A stretch of DNA of 20,789 nucleotides from a virus, in the IMG/VR virus record IMGVR_UViG_3300022707_002235, positions 1 through 20,789 of that record; one strand, written 5' to 3'. The notes under the pieces were generated by a model that saw only the letters and a program-made list of their open reading frames with translations, was not told the origin of the DNA and searched no databases. Made by a program: the position numbers and the translations under genes. Position 1 is the stretch's first letter. Each line of letters starts with the position of its first letter. Shown one piece after another: positions 4,870-12,033 of the stretch.

Positions 4870-5670
4870 TTAATCTCCGTATATGTACATCGTTTCAATG
4901 TTATTCGAATAACCCGGCCACTCATTTTTATCTAGGCAGGTTTTATATAGGTGTAAACCTTTCAGGCATTCTGCCCACCCATCCTCTATCATTTCTTCAG
5001 AAGCCCTATAAAGCATTGACTCGTAGGGTGCTGACTTCTCAAGAGCCCCAAAGATGAACTCATCGAACTCAACCTCAGGCATGGCGGCATTAAATACTTG
5101 TAGATACCAGGCGCACTGTAGATTCCACCTATATCGCTCAATACACCGCCTAAATGGGTGATAACGAGCGTCTTCGGTGGTCTTCCAATCAACGATGGTG
5201 CCCTTGAGTTTATCGTCTGTTTTGTTGATGATCATGAGATCTGCTCGAGCCTTGCACTTAACCCCGTTTATCTCTGCAATAGCTGTGATCTCTTTGGAAC
5301 CTAAATGGAGTAGGTTGTTAATGATGGGCTTAAGGCAGACTTTTTTAGACAGCTTTAAGTAGCCATCATATTTCTCTTCTACTAGACAATCTCTGCCGTT
5401 TGCCACTCGCAAATGCTCTTTAAACGCCTCTTTGCCAACTGTCGTTCGCCTATCGCATTTTGGCATTCTATAATATAGGTCTGCTATTTTCTCTGGTTCA
5501 CTCAAAGCAAAGTGAATGAAGTTGCCGTCTTTGAGTGCCTCAGTCTCTTTGCGCTCAGTCTCTTTGAAGTGCAATGGACTTTGTAACACCTTGCAAATGT
5601 CAGACCGGCTGATCGCCTCATAGTTTTGATAATCATCGTTTGGAATATTCTTATGAATACCTAATTCCAA
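4870..5670 (-). CDS. RecE-like exonuclease VIII (PD-(D/E)XK nuclease)
   Basis: 266 residues. Expected to be a 5'-3' double-strand exonuclease giving 3' overhangs for the annealing protein encoded next. Motifs run in order: 'ISRSDICKVLQSPLHFK' (20-36), 'GNFIHFAL' with H53, 'CKARADL' with D144, 'DWKTT' with D161 and K163 (the D-x-K pair), and Q185-x3-Y189 ('QCAWYLQ'). This is the lambda-exo/RecE arrangement, PD-(D/E)XK plus QxxxY. The start is TTG at 5670: AAAGGAGG lies 6 nt upstream, a very strong site, and no ATG fits. Its stop is 1 nt from the RecT-like ATG. It is the first gene after the tail block, about 60 nt from the fibre gene, so the early genes begin here. Confidence 0.85.
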   Translation of the reverse strand: MELGIHKNIPNDDYQNYEAISRSDICKVLQSPLHFKETERKETEALKDGNFIHFALSEPEKIADLYYRMPKCDRRTTVGKEAFKEHLRVANGRDCLVEEKYDGYLKLSKKVCLKPIINNLLHLGSKEITAIAEINGVKCKARADLMIINKTDDKLKGTIVDWKTTEDARYHPFRRCIERYRWNLQCAWYLQVFNAAMPEVEFDEFIFGALEKSAPYESMLYRASEEMIEDGWAECLKGLHLYKTCLDKNEWPGYSNNIETMYIYGD

Positions 5671-5730
5671 GCTCCACCTCCTTTAGATAGAGCACAACTA
5701 CTAGATATATTTACAGTCGTCTAGAATATT

Positions 5731-6255
5731 TTAAACAAAACCGTGGCCGACATAAACAGTCAAGACCGGCGTGCCACCAGATTGGCTCACAACTAATGAT
5801 GTACCAGAGAGGGTATAAGTAAGGGTGCCACCGCCTATAAGTGGGATTACAAGCGCTGTGCCTTCTGATTGATTCAAAACCACAGTGGTTTCAGAAGGCC
5901 CTCCAGCGCCTCTATGAGACCCGACCACAACACTGGTAGGCGATGAGGCGAATGTGTTGATAGTTTGAGATCCAGCCGCTGGTGTTAATGTAGTTGTAAA
6001 TATTTCAGGAGGTAGGATGTTGGCGATAGCAGTGGTATTTGTAGCAATGTTTGTGACGTTGCTGGCGATATTGGTCGCATTAGTGCCGATATTAGTCACA
6101 TTTGTAGCAATATCCGTATCGTTTGAAGTGATGCGATCATCAAGATTATTTTCATTTGAGCCTGATTTCTGTGCTAAGGCCTCAGATACCGGAGCACCTT
6201 GAGCGGTTTCTATATCGTTTACGGCTACAAATGAGCCACTAGGTAAATCAGCCAT
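5731..6255 (-). CDS. Short tail fibre-like protein with seven-residue repeats
   Basis: 174 residues. The N-terminus ('DLPSGSFVAVNDIETAQGAPVSEALAQKSGSNENNLDDRI') is followed by a string of seven-residue units at about 44-78: N-D-T-D-I-A-T, N-V-T-N-I-G-T, N-A-T-N-I-A-S, N-V-T-N-I-A-T, N-T-T-A-I. Isoleucine at a fixed heptad position suggests a trimeric coiled coil, as in fibre stalks. The C-terminal part is glycine/serine-rich and beta-like ('TTTLTPAAGSQTINTF', 'TLTYTLSGTSLVVSQSG', 'LTVYVGHGFV'), likely a small head domain. It follows the hub-like gene with a good GGGAG site and is the last virion gene. It may be a side or tip fibre touching the host surface. No chaperone or peptidase domain is seen. 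Confidence 0.65.
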   Translation of the reverse strand: MADLPSGSFVAVNDIETAQGAPVSEALAQKSGSNENNLDDRITSNDTDIATNVTNIGTNATNIASNVTNIATNTTAIANILPPEIFTTTLTPAAGSQTINTFASSPTSVVVGSHRGAGGPSETTVVLNQSEGTALVIPLIGGGTLTYTLSGTSLVVSQSGGTPVLTVYVGHGFV

Positions 6256-6264
6256 GACTACTCC

Positions 6265-8511
6265 CTATAAAAATTGATACGGGATTCCACTATCAGCGAA
6301 ATTCCCAGTAGACCAAAATCCATAAACTAGTTTAATAAACTCTGGCTGGTTATCGTAAATGTCTAACTCTAGCACCTGACCGGCCGCTGGTGTAAAGCCC
6401 AAACCAGACCCAAGGGTTAGAGTGTTACCTGATACTTGGTCTAGTGTGGCGTTACCATCGATAGAATAAGTAGAATTGTGAACCCGAATAGAAGCGCCCA
6501 CCAAAGTCTCCCATTTCTTGAACTCGTTTGCTCCAAAGATAGAGCTAAAAGACTGTTTGATAACGACTGAGGTTGCTGAGGCGGCTGACTTGACGAATGA
6601 TGATGGTGAGATTGTGGCAAAGCGTGAATCCTTGTCAAAATTAGTATCGGTCAATCTAAATGATACCTCACCTGTTTTGAAATCTAGAGACTTATTGTCT
6701 ATCTGAAACAACCTAGCCTCACCGTTTCTTGTACCACCCTCTTTGATGTCAGATAGCTTAAGGCTGGCGAAATCTAGTAAGACAATATCGCCCACTTCTA
6801 GTCTGAAACCATCTCTGAAATGCACCTTCACATTCTCAACAAACTCAGCACCAAACTTATACTTTCTCAAGCGTCTCTGTGTTGCAGCTGTGGCGAGTGT
6901 TTCACCTGTTAAGGCGGTCCGTAAGCCCTTTGAGGTAATGTTTAAGGACTTAACCCCCCTATTGATACGCGCAAGAGATGTGGCGCTTGTCGTAGAGATA
7001 ACTCTAGAGAAGGTGTTTTCTAACTCACGCTCATCGAATATGTAGGTAACTGTGTTGTGAAAGTTAATATCTGAGGATCTTCGAACTCTTAATTGAGAGG
7101 GATTTGTAACGTTTGTTGAATCAAGTGTCACAATATTAGTCCCGGGCAAAGGTCCTGTATGTAATCCGAGAGAGAATTGTGACTTACGCGGTAGTCCAAA
7201 CGCACCGGCAGGGTTGTAGATCTGCTCTTCGATGAACTTCTTACCCTCTATAGAGTCTTTCAAATAGAACTCATAGTTAAATGAGCTCAAGAATAACCTT
7301 AAAATAGACTCATGTTCTGCTATGTCGACCTGATCTGGATCTAAAGATAGCCCCTCCCCAAGGGTATCGTACTGACTTCTGAATGATGCTGTGGCTGGAG
7401 AGTCGAACTCTTGTACTAAAGAGGCGCCTCCAACAACGAGATAAGATCCAGCATCTGTCTTGACGATCAATTCAACCGTTCTAGTGATGCCAGAGACGTT
7501 GTTAGCGCCATTTGATGCACCAGTAGTTGTAACGAAATCACCGGTGGTTAAGTTGAAATCACGCTGCAGATCTATGTCATCAAAGAATATTGCATTCGGG
7601 ACTTGAGTAATGGTGTCGATGTTAACGAATGACTCGACTTCAATGTCTTCTGCATAGTTATCATTCTTACCACTTAAGAGAATCTTGAGTGCAAGGGTCA
7701 TGGCATTACCAGTAAGAGAGATAAAACTCTCTACACTAGCTCCATCATCATGAGAAGCAGCAATAGTCCCAAGAGCACCACGAGTGATTGTACTAAAAGT
7801 GGTGGAGGTTTTAGCTTCATAACGCATTATCTCATCATCGATGCGAACAAAGAACTTAATTGAGGTGTCTACTGTACCATCAGGACCCGTCACCGGTGCA
7901 AAGAACTGTGTAGCATCGTCAACAGTGACGCTTGTCACAGATGAATTAATCGCGCCATCTAACTCAGACTCAGCTTTTTGAAATACCTGCGAACGAGCCT
8001 TGATAGAAGGTGCTGCGATGTTAAGTGTAATCAACCCAGGACCGGCTAGAATATCGTCAATAATCCCTCTAAAAATGACGATAAAATCATCCTTCCAAGC
8101 GGTGTTTCTAAACCCTAACCAGATCTTAGCCTTTCGTCCCAGTATATCAAACGTAGGCGAGACCGTATCATCTGGTGTGATTAACTCTGTCGCCTCTAGA
8201 TCTTTATCAATAAGAGCGATCTTCATACTCGAAATAGTCTGAGAGAGACCTCTGTCTGGATTAATACCTTGGGTGATCTTTGAACTGGATTCGTCAAACG
8301 AAACTAACTGCGACTGACCTAGGACGGCGTTCAACCCACCTATAACAAAATCATTGCCAATCTCTAAACCAGGATCACCAATCTTGATTCGTTTCTCGAT
8401 GATCCTTGCGCCAAATAAAGTATCGACACCTTCGATGTCTAAGATAATAGTAGGTTCGATTTGTGAACGACTGGCAGCAGCAGCGGCCGTAGATGTTATT
8501 TCAAAACTCAT
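6265..8511 (-). CDS. Large tail tip/baseplate hub-like protein
   Basis: 748 residues, second largest product of the window by a clear margin over the rest. The N-terminal region ('IEPTIILDIEGVDTLFG', 'KRIKIGDPGLEIG', 'GLSQTISSMKIALIDKD') and 'FIVIFRGIIDDI...GLITLNIAAPSIKARSQVF' (about 143-178) resemble phage tail-hub proteins that enclose the tail tube end. Residues 183-261 hold a recurrent virion module: 'LDGAINSSVTSVTVDDATQFF', 'FFVRIDDEIMRYE', 'STITRGALGTIAASH'. The middle ('HESILRLFLSSFNYEFYLKDSIEG') and late part ('FRDGFRLEVGDIVLLDFASLKLSDIKEG') also suit tail-associated structural proteins. It ends with a beta-rich tail. The ATG overlaps the peptidase stop (ATGA). Tail tip assignment rests on size, gene order after the tape measure and these motifs. 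Confidence 0.7.
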   Translation of the reverse strand: MSFEITSTAAAAASRSQIEPTIILDIEGVDTLFGARIIEKRIKIGDPGLEIGNDFVIGGLNAVLGQSQLVSFDESSSKITQGINPDRGLSQTISSMKIALIDKDLEATELITPDDTVSPTFDILGRKAKIWLGFRNTAWKDDFIVIFRGIIDDILAGPGLITLNIAAPSIKARSQVFQKAESELDGAINSSVTSVTVDDATQFFAPVTGPDGTVDTSIKFFVRIDDEIMRYEAKTSTTFSTITRGALGTIAASHDDGASVESFISLTGNAMTLALKILLSGKNDNYAEDIEVESFVNIDTITQVPNAIFFDDIDLQRDFNLTTGDFVTTTGASNGANNVSGITRTVELIVKTDAGSYLVVGGASLVQEFDSPATASFRSQYDTLGEGLSLDPDQVDIAEHESILRLFLSSFNYEFYLKDSIEGKKFIEEQIYNPAGAFGLPRKSQFSLGLHTGPLPGTNIVTLDSTNVTNPSQLRVRRSSDINFHNTVTYIFDERELENTFSRVISTTSATSLARINRGVKSLNITSKGLRTALTGETLATAATQRRLRKYKFGAEFVENVKVHFRDGFRLEVGDIVLLDFASLKLSDIKEGGTRNGEARLFQIDNKSLDFKTGEVSFRLTDTNFDKDSRFATISPSSFVKSAASATSVVIKQSFSSIFGANEFKKWETLVGASIRVHNSTYSIDGNATLDQVSGNTLTLGSGLGFTPAAGQVLELDIYDNQPEFIKLVYGFWSTGNFADSGIPYQFL

Positions 8512-8930
8512 GGTGAGAAATACCGATTAATACCAGGCTCTCTAGTATCGATGTGAATCCAATTCGAACCCGGTGAGTGCTCCATTCTAATGCCTAAATC
8601 ACTTAAACCTGCTTCGAGACGAGATCTAACGCAATCACAACCACCGATTCCACCATATCCATCAACGGTAAAATCAACGGCTTTGCCTTCTATGTGGGCG
8701 CTTAACTCAGCCCCACCTATATCAAGGTTATACTCGTGAGGTCGTAGCCATGACTTAATATAAATAGCTCTACCGAAGATATCTCGAATCGCCTGCATTC
8801 TTTTAGCAGTATCAATGATGTTTTCTTTTTGTACATCTGTCGGATAAGCACACCAGCCCCATTCGCGAAGGGTTAAGGCCTCAATCCATCTGAAATTCCT
8901 GGCGCCTGGGATCGTCTCGTAAAGGTTCAT
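8508..8930 (-). CDS. M15-type peptidase endolysin
   Basis: 140 residues. Contains the M15/VanY-like signature: S77-x-H79-x2-G82-x-A84-x-D86 ('SAHIEGKAVDF') and W-I-H126-I-D128 near the end. H79, D86 and H126 would bind the catalytic zinc. 'SWLRPHEYN' (60-68) provides the usual conserved Arg region. This family cuts peptide stems of peptidoglycan (L-Ala-D-Glu or D-Ala-D-Ala-type bonds); which bond cannot be told. It has no signal peptide or transmembrane segment, so export would need a holin. The two mini membrane proteins encoded just upstream (9121-8927, 9303-9118) are the natural partners. ATGA overlaps at both ends show tight coupling. A role as a virion-bound peptidase is less likely given the small size and context. 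Confidence 0.85.
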   Translation of the reverse strand: MNLYETIPGARNFRWIEALTLREWGWCAYPTDVQKENIIDTAKRMQAIRDIFGRAIYIKSWLRPHEYNLDIGGAELSAHIEGKAVDFTVDGYGGIGGCDCVRSRLEAGLSDLGIRMEHSPGSNWIHIDTREPGINRYFSP

Positions 8931-9121
8931 ATATCGTTTTCTACCATCTCCGCTAACGATAAAAGCATCTCTTTCACGTAATGAGCGGCCTCATCGTCAT
9001 ACTGTGTACTGGTTTTGGCTACGAGCTTGTCGATCAAAGGGAATATATACTCAGCCAATAACCATCTCAACCAACCTGAACCGAGCAAATAAATAACCAT
9101 TTTAAGCGCCATTTTTTTCAT
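8927..9121 (-). CDS. Small membrane-associated protein of the lysis module, holin candidate
   Basis: 64 residues. A basic N-terminus (M-K-K-M-A-L-K) is followed by hydrophobic 'MVIYLLGSGWLRWLLAEYIFPLI' (residues 8-30), one membrane segment or amphipathic helix pair. The C-terminal half is polar and acidic ('YDDEAAHYVKEMLLSLAEMVEND'). Short phage proteins of this plan sit beside endolysins and are often called holins, but holins with one weak transmembrane helix are hard to identify from sequence. The ATG overlaps the stop of the previous gene (ATGA) and its TGA overlaps the peptidase ATG. Lysis role inferred from position. Confidence 0.6.
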   Translation of the reverse strand: MKKMALKMVIYLLGSGWLRWLLAEYIFPLIDKLVAKTSTQYDDEAAHYVKEMLLSLAEMVENDI

Positions 9122-9303
9122 AACCCACCCTTGTCTAAGCGTTTCTCGTGTTGACCTACCGTTGCTGTCATTTTAGCCATCTCAACATTGAGAGTGTCAA
9201 CGCTGTCAGCAATTCTAAAAGCATTATACGCAATCAGGCCATAAAGGATCAGTGTCATCACATCCTTGGGACTGAAGCTTATCGAGTCCTTTTTATCAGC
9301 CAT
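9118..9303 (-). CDS. Small single-TM protein with coiled-coil tail, holin/spanin-like candidate
   Basis: 61 residues. Polar start (A-D-K-K-D-S-I-S-F-S-P-K), one transmembrane helix 'VMTLILYGLIAYNAFRIA' (residues 15-32), then a polar helical tail 'SVDTLNVEMAKMTATVGQHEKRLDKGGL' with heptad-like spacing. An N-in single-pass protein with a coiled-coil tail suits a class III-like holin, antiholin or inner-membrane spanin-like factor. There is no lipoprotein box nearby to make a two-part spanin. GAAGG lies 8 nt before the ATG. It overlaps the upstream gene by 25 nt and the next by 4 nt (ATGA). Lysis module membership is inferred from position. Confidence 0.65.
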   Translation of the reverse strand: MADKKDSISFSPKDVMTLILYGLIAYNAFRIADSVDTLNVEMAKMTATVGQHEKRLDKGGL

Positions 9304-9629
9304 CTCAACACCTTCTTTAATTTGGTTTTATCGAGATCATTGACCATCTTATCAACGTCTATGGCCATGACATCGTTTCTCTGAGAAATATCTAAATCTC
9401 GAGTGGCTTGATCGTCAGCAGATTTAGTAGCTCGAGACTCTTCTACTAGGTCAAACTTTGTCTGATTAAAAACAGCTGTTTTAGCCACAGGATCTACATC
9501 TAAAATATTAATATCTGTGATCCATTCGCCTTGAGCGTCTTTCGGACACTCACAGATTAGGCCCCGAGGCTTATGATTTCGTCTAGATGTTACGGTCTTG
9601 CCGTTTTCTAAGTGTACATAAGCTATCAT
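9279..9629 (-). CDS. Hypothetical protein between fibre-like gene and lysis module
   Basis: 116 residues, not recognised. The N-terminal half looks beta-rich ('MIAYVHLENGKTVTSRRNH', 'GEWITDINILDVDPVAKTAVF') and has one C-E-C motif at about residues 26-28. The C-terminal half is charged and helical ('VEESRATKSADDQATRDLDISQRND', 'DKMVNDLDKTKLKKVLRWLIKRTR') and ends strongly basic. Immediately downstream of a long fibre-like gene, and coupled to it (ATGA, 9629/9626), it could be a fibre assembly or attachment factor. That is position-based guesswork. It overlaps the next gene by 25 nt in a different frame. Confidence 0.6.
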   Translation of the reverse strand: MIAYVHLENGKTVTSRRNHKPRGLICECPKDAQGEWITDINILDVDPVAKTAVFNQTKFDLVEESRATKSADDQATRDLDISQRNDVMAIDVDKMVNDLDKTKLKKVLRWLIKRTR

Positions 9630-11257
9630 TGCTCTACTCTCCTGGCCTGAAACGTTGACTCGTGATCTGGGTCAGAAAGGCCGGCTTCTGCGTTACCGTC
9701 ACCGTTGATCACAACAGCCCCCACTGCGATTGCATCTACGCTTCTGAGTCGTAATTTGTACGTATCTGTGCTTGTGACTGTTAGTCGAACGCTTCTTGTG
9801 ACGTCAAAGGTTAAGTTGCCATTTGCTGCGAGAACCGAGCTTCTGACAAAACATGTGCTTGTGTCTACGAGAACGTCACTAGAATCTGTTATTATGAGAT
9901 TTCCTGACATGTCATTAGCAGAGCCCGAGGTGTCAGCTAGGGCTAGTGCGATATGATAGGCAAGGTCCCAAATACCCGGCCTCAATGTTAGCGTTCCTCC
10001 GGTAACGTCTTCGAAAGTATTGGCTAAAACCGAGACGGTATCTGCACTCAGTTCGACCGCCAAGAGTTCCGGCTCTTCGGGCTGCCCTTGGTTTAAGCGA
10101 ATTTCATCTGGAGCAGTCCAGGTCCCAGCGGTAGTAATTGCGTCGATCTGTACAAATCCCAGATAACGAATCGGGACATTAGATCTAAGTGCAGTTGAGT
10201 ACAGCGTGGTGCCCAGATCAGAGCCCGTGCTAAGCGCTACAGTTGTATGCAACCCTGACTCTTTAAAGATTCTTGAGCCAGCAAAGGCCAATTCTACAGT
10301 ACCGGAATTATCAAGGGCATAGACGTGAACCCTTGCATCATCGCCATTAGCGTAGCCTAGCGTGGCGGTTGAAGGAATTGTCGCGTCTAAATCAACTGTC
10401 ACAGAGCGAATATTATAAGTGCCTGTAGCTAAAGTAGCATTTAAAAAAGAAATACTAACAGCATCCACAGAGGTCGGAGTGGCGGCGATCTGAGTCTCAA
10501 GATCTATCGTCAGAGCGCCAGCAGATGCAGCAGCTGCCAAAGAGTTATTAGCTATTAGGCTGGGCTCGTTGCCAGAAATATCAGCTAAAACAGCTAATTC
10601 AATATTGTCTGTACCGTTGTTAAAGACAGGTTTTGACAACGTGGTGTCATAGGTGATCGTGCCCTCTTTGTCGGTGAGGGCATCTAGATTGGCGGTGGTG
10701 TTTTTTGGCAGGGTGATTCTAGAACTATCAGTGGCCGTGCCGCCGTCGATGTTCTTTAAAATCAGGGTTTGAGAGCTATCTGTCCCAACCACATTACCGG
10801 TGACACCGTGTGCACCGTTGGCTAGATTATCAACCTCAGCTCCGTGTCTGAGATTCGTAATAGGATTATTATCAGCATCAATCGACTTATTCGTAATGGT
10901 CTGAGCAGTTGAGATGTCTACCGCATCGACTTCCGAGCCTACTGCGCCAATGGCAAATTTGGTTGCAGATGTGTCTTTATAGATAATTGAACCATCTGTG
11001 CCCGTTCGCTCAACGGTAATACCCGCACCCTCAGATGAAGCATCGTTACCGCCATCGTTCACAGTGATGTTCTTATCTGTGACGTCCATATTGGTGGTGT
11101 TAACGGTAGTGGTGGCGCCATTTACAGTTAAATTACCGTTGATGGTGACGTTATCATCGAAGGTCTGCTCACCTGCCATGGTATTATCTGCGGATTTAGA
11201 GGCAAAAGCGTTGTTCAGCGTAGTCTGATTGCCCAATTGACCATTTGAAACTGTCAT
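9626..11257 (-). CDS. Tail fibre/receptor-binding-like structural protein
   Basis: 543 residues, very rich in T, N, A, D and G with few charged residues. The N-terminal half (about 20-250) carries the repeat-like text common in phage fibre proteins: 'DDNVTINGNLTVNGATTTVN', 'DKNITVNDGGNDASSEGAGITVERTGTDGSIIYKD', 'AQTITNKSIDADNNPI', then 'ITLPKNTTANLDALTDKEGTITYDTTLSKPVFNNGTDNIE'. The C-terminal half is a different beta-rich domain (about 300-540, 'GTYNIRSVTVDLD', 'LTLRPGIWDLAYHIALALAD', 'TDTYKLRLRSVDA'). The 'PGIWDL' stretch recalls TNF-like or fibre-head jelly rolls. The ATG overlaps the preceding tail gene (ATGA). A host-range role is likely but not shown by a specific binding motif. Confidence 0.65.
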   Translation of the reverse strand: MTVSNGQLGNQTTLNNAFASKSADNTMAGEQTFDDNVTINGNLTVNGATTTVNTTNMDVTDKNITVNDGGNDASSEGAGITVERTGTDGSIIYKDTSATKFAIGAVGSEVDAVDISTAQTITNKSIDADNNPITNLRHGAEVDNLANGAHGVTGNVVGTDSSQTLILKNIDGGTATDSSRITLPKNTTANLDALTDKEGTITYDTTLSKPVFNNGTDNIELAVLADISGNEPSLIANNSLAAAASAGALTIDLETQIAATPTSVDAVSISFLNATLATGTYNIRSVTVDLDATIPSTATLGYANGDDARVHVYALDNSGTVELAFAGSRIFKESGLHTTVALSTGSDLGTTLYSTALRSNVPIRYLGFVQIDAITTAGTWTAPDEIRLNQGQPEEPELLAVELSADTVSVLANTFEDVTGGTLTLRPGIWDLAYHIALALADTSGSANDMSGNLIITDSSDVLVDTSTCFVRSSVLAANGNLTFDVTRSVRLTVTSTDTYKLRLRSVDAIAVGAVVINGDGNAEAGLSDPDHESTFQARRVEQ

Positions 11258-12033
11258 GTAAACACCCTAAACCTTAGTAGCCCCGTGTCGAAAAATCCAG
11301 TAGGCCCATTTTGCATTGATAATTCTTTTAACCTATACGCAGTGCCTTGAGGAGATTCGGGAGTCGACTCTAGAAGAACCTTCTTAAACAGAGTTCTATT
11401 GCCAATATCCTCCATCAACTCGAAAGGACCTTTGTCTATGATAGTCTGCATAAAAGTACGGAGATCTGCTACACCTGTCGCGTTATTTTTAATCACACCT
11501 GTTAGAGACATATCTCTATTGGTGGCAAATCTAATGTTCGCATCGAGAATCTTACGTATACCGAATGCTATAATCTCTAAATCACCTGTAGCAGCTTCGT
11601 TAACCGATGGATCGATCTTCTCTTGTTGGTCATCCTCACTTACATAATCCTGAAGTTTAAACTGAGGCTCGTAGATCTGTGCTGAGGTTGTGTTACTGGT
11701 GTAAGTAGCAGCGCCAGTCACGTCAGCACCTGTAAAACCTAGTAGAGTGAATGTACCGGTGCCTATTTGTGATCCACTCGAGATCAATAGTGCAAAGGTA
11801 CCTGTAGCAGCTATGGTATAAGTACGAGCCGTTCTGTTGAAGGTAACTGTATAGGTTAAAGCCCCGGCAGCATCTAGAGCGGTTGTTAAAACAGTCTCTA
11901 GTTCTGTGTGGGTGTGTGAGCCTATCTCTAAAACAGCACTCAACTCAGGGCCGCCCTCATCAAAGTTCAGATTGCGGTTATCCTCTGTGATCTCAGTGCC
12001 AAAATAGAATATTGAAAACGTCTCAATGCTCAT
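11254..12033 (-). CDS. Tail protein following tape measure, with shared beta module
   Basis: 259 residues. The N-terminal module (about 20-110, 'NLNFDEGGPELSAVLEIGSHTHTELETVLTTALDAAGALTYTVTFN', 'FALLISSG', 'TLLGFTGADV') matches a recurrent domain of phage virion proteins and is shared with the protein at 15901-16941. The C-terminal part ('LEIIAFGIRKILDANIRFATNRD', 'LRTFMQTIIDKGPFELMEDIGNRTLFKKVLLESTPES', 'LKELSMQNGPTGFFDTG') is unlike it and may be the real tail-tip portion. Gene position directly after the tape measure (ATGA overlap) is where distal tail or tail-tip proteins are usually found. The actual family is not recognised, so 'distal tail-like' is an inference from order. Confidence 0.6.
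   Translation of the reverse strand: MSIETFSIFYFGTEITEDNRNLNFDEGGPELSAVLEIGSHTHTELETVLTTALDAAGALTYTVTFNRTARTYTIAATGTFALLISSGSQIGTGTFTLLGFTGADVTGAATYTSNTTSAQIYEPQFKLQDYVSEDDQQEKIDPSVNEAATGDLEIIAFGIRKILDANIRFATNRDMSLTGVIKNNATGVADLRTFMQTIIDKGPFELMEDIGNRTLFKKVLLESTPESPQGTAYRLKELSMQNGPTGFFDTGLLRFRVFT

Noticed and set aside
5690-5740. Possible minus-strand promoter before the RecE-like gene
   Set aside because: Best match is TTGTTT with TGTAAA, only 3 and 4 matches of 6; too weak to list, though a promoter here would make biological sense.
5731-11257. Diversity-generating retroelement variable region in fibre genes
   Set aside because: No reverse transcriptase or template repeat is seen in the window and the fibre C-termini lack the usual C-type lectin ending.
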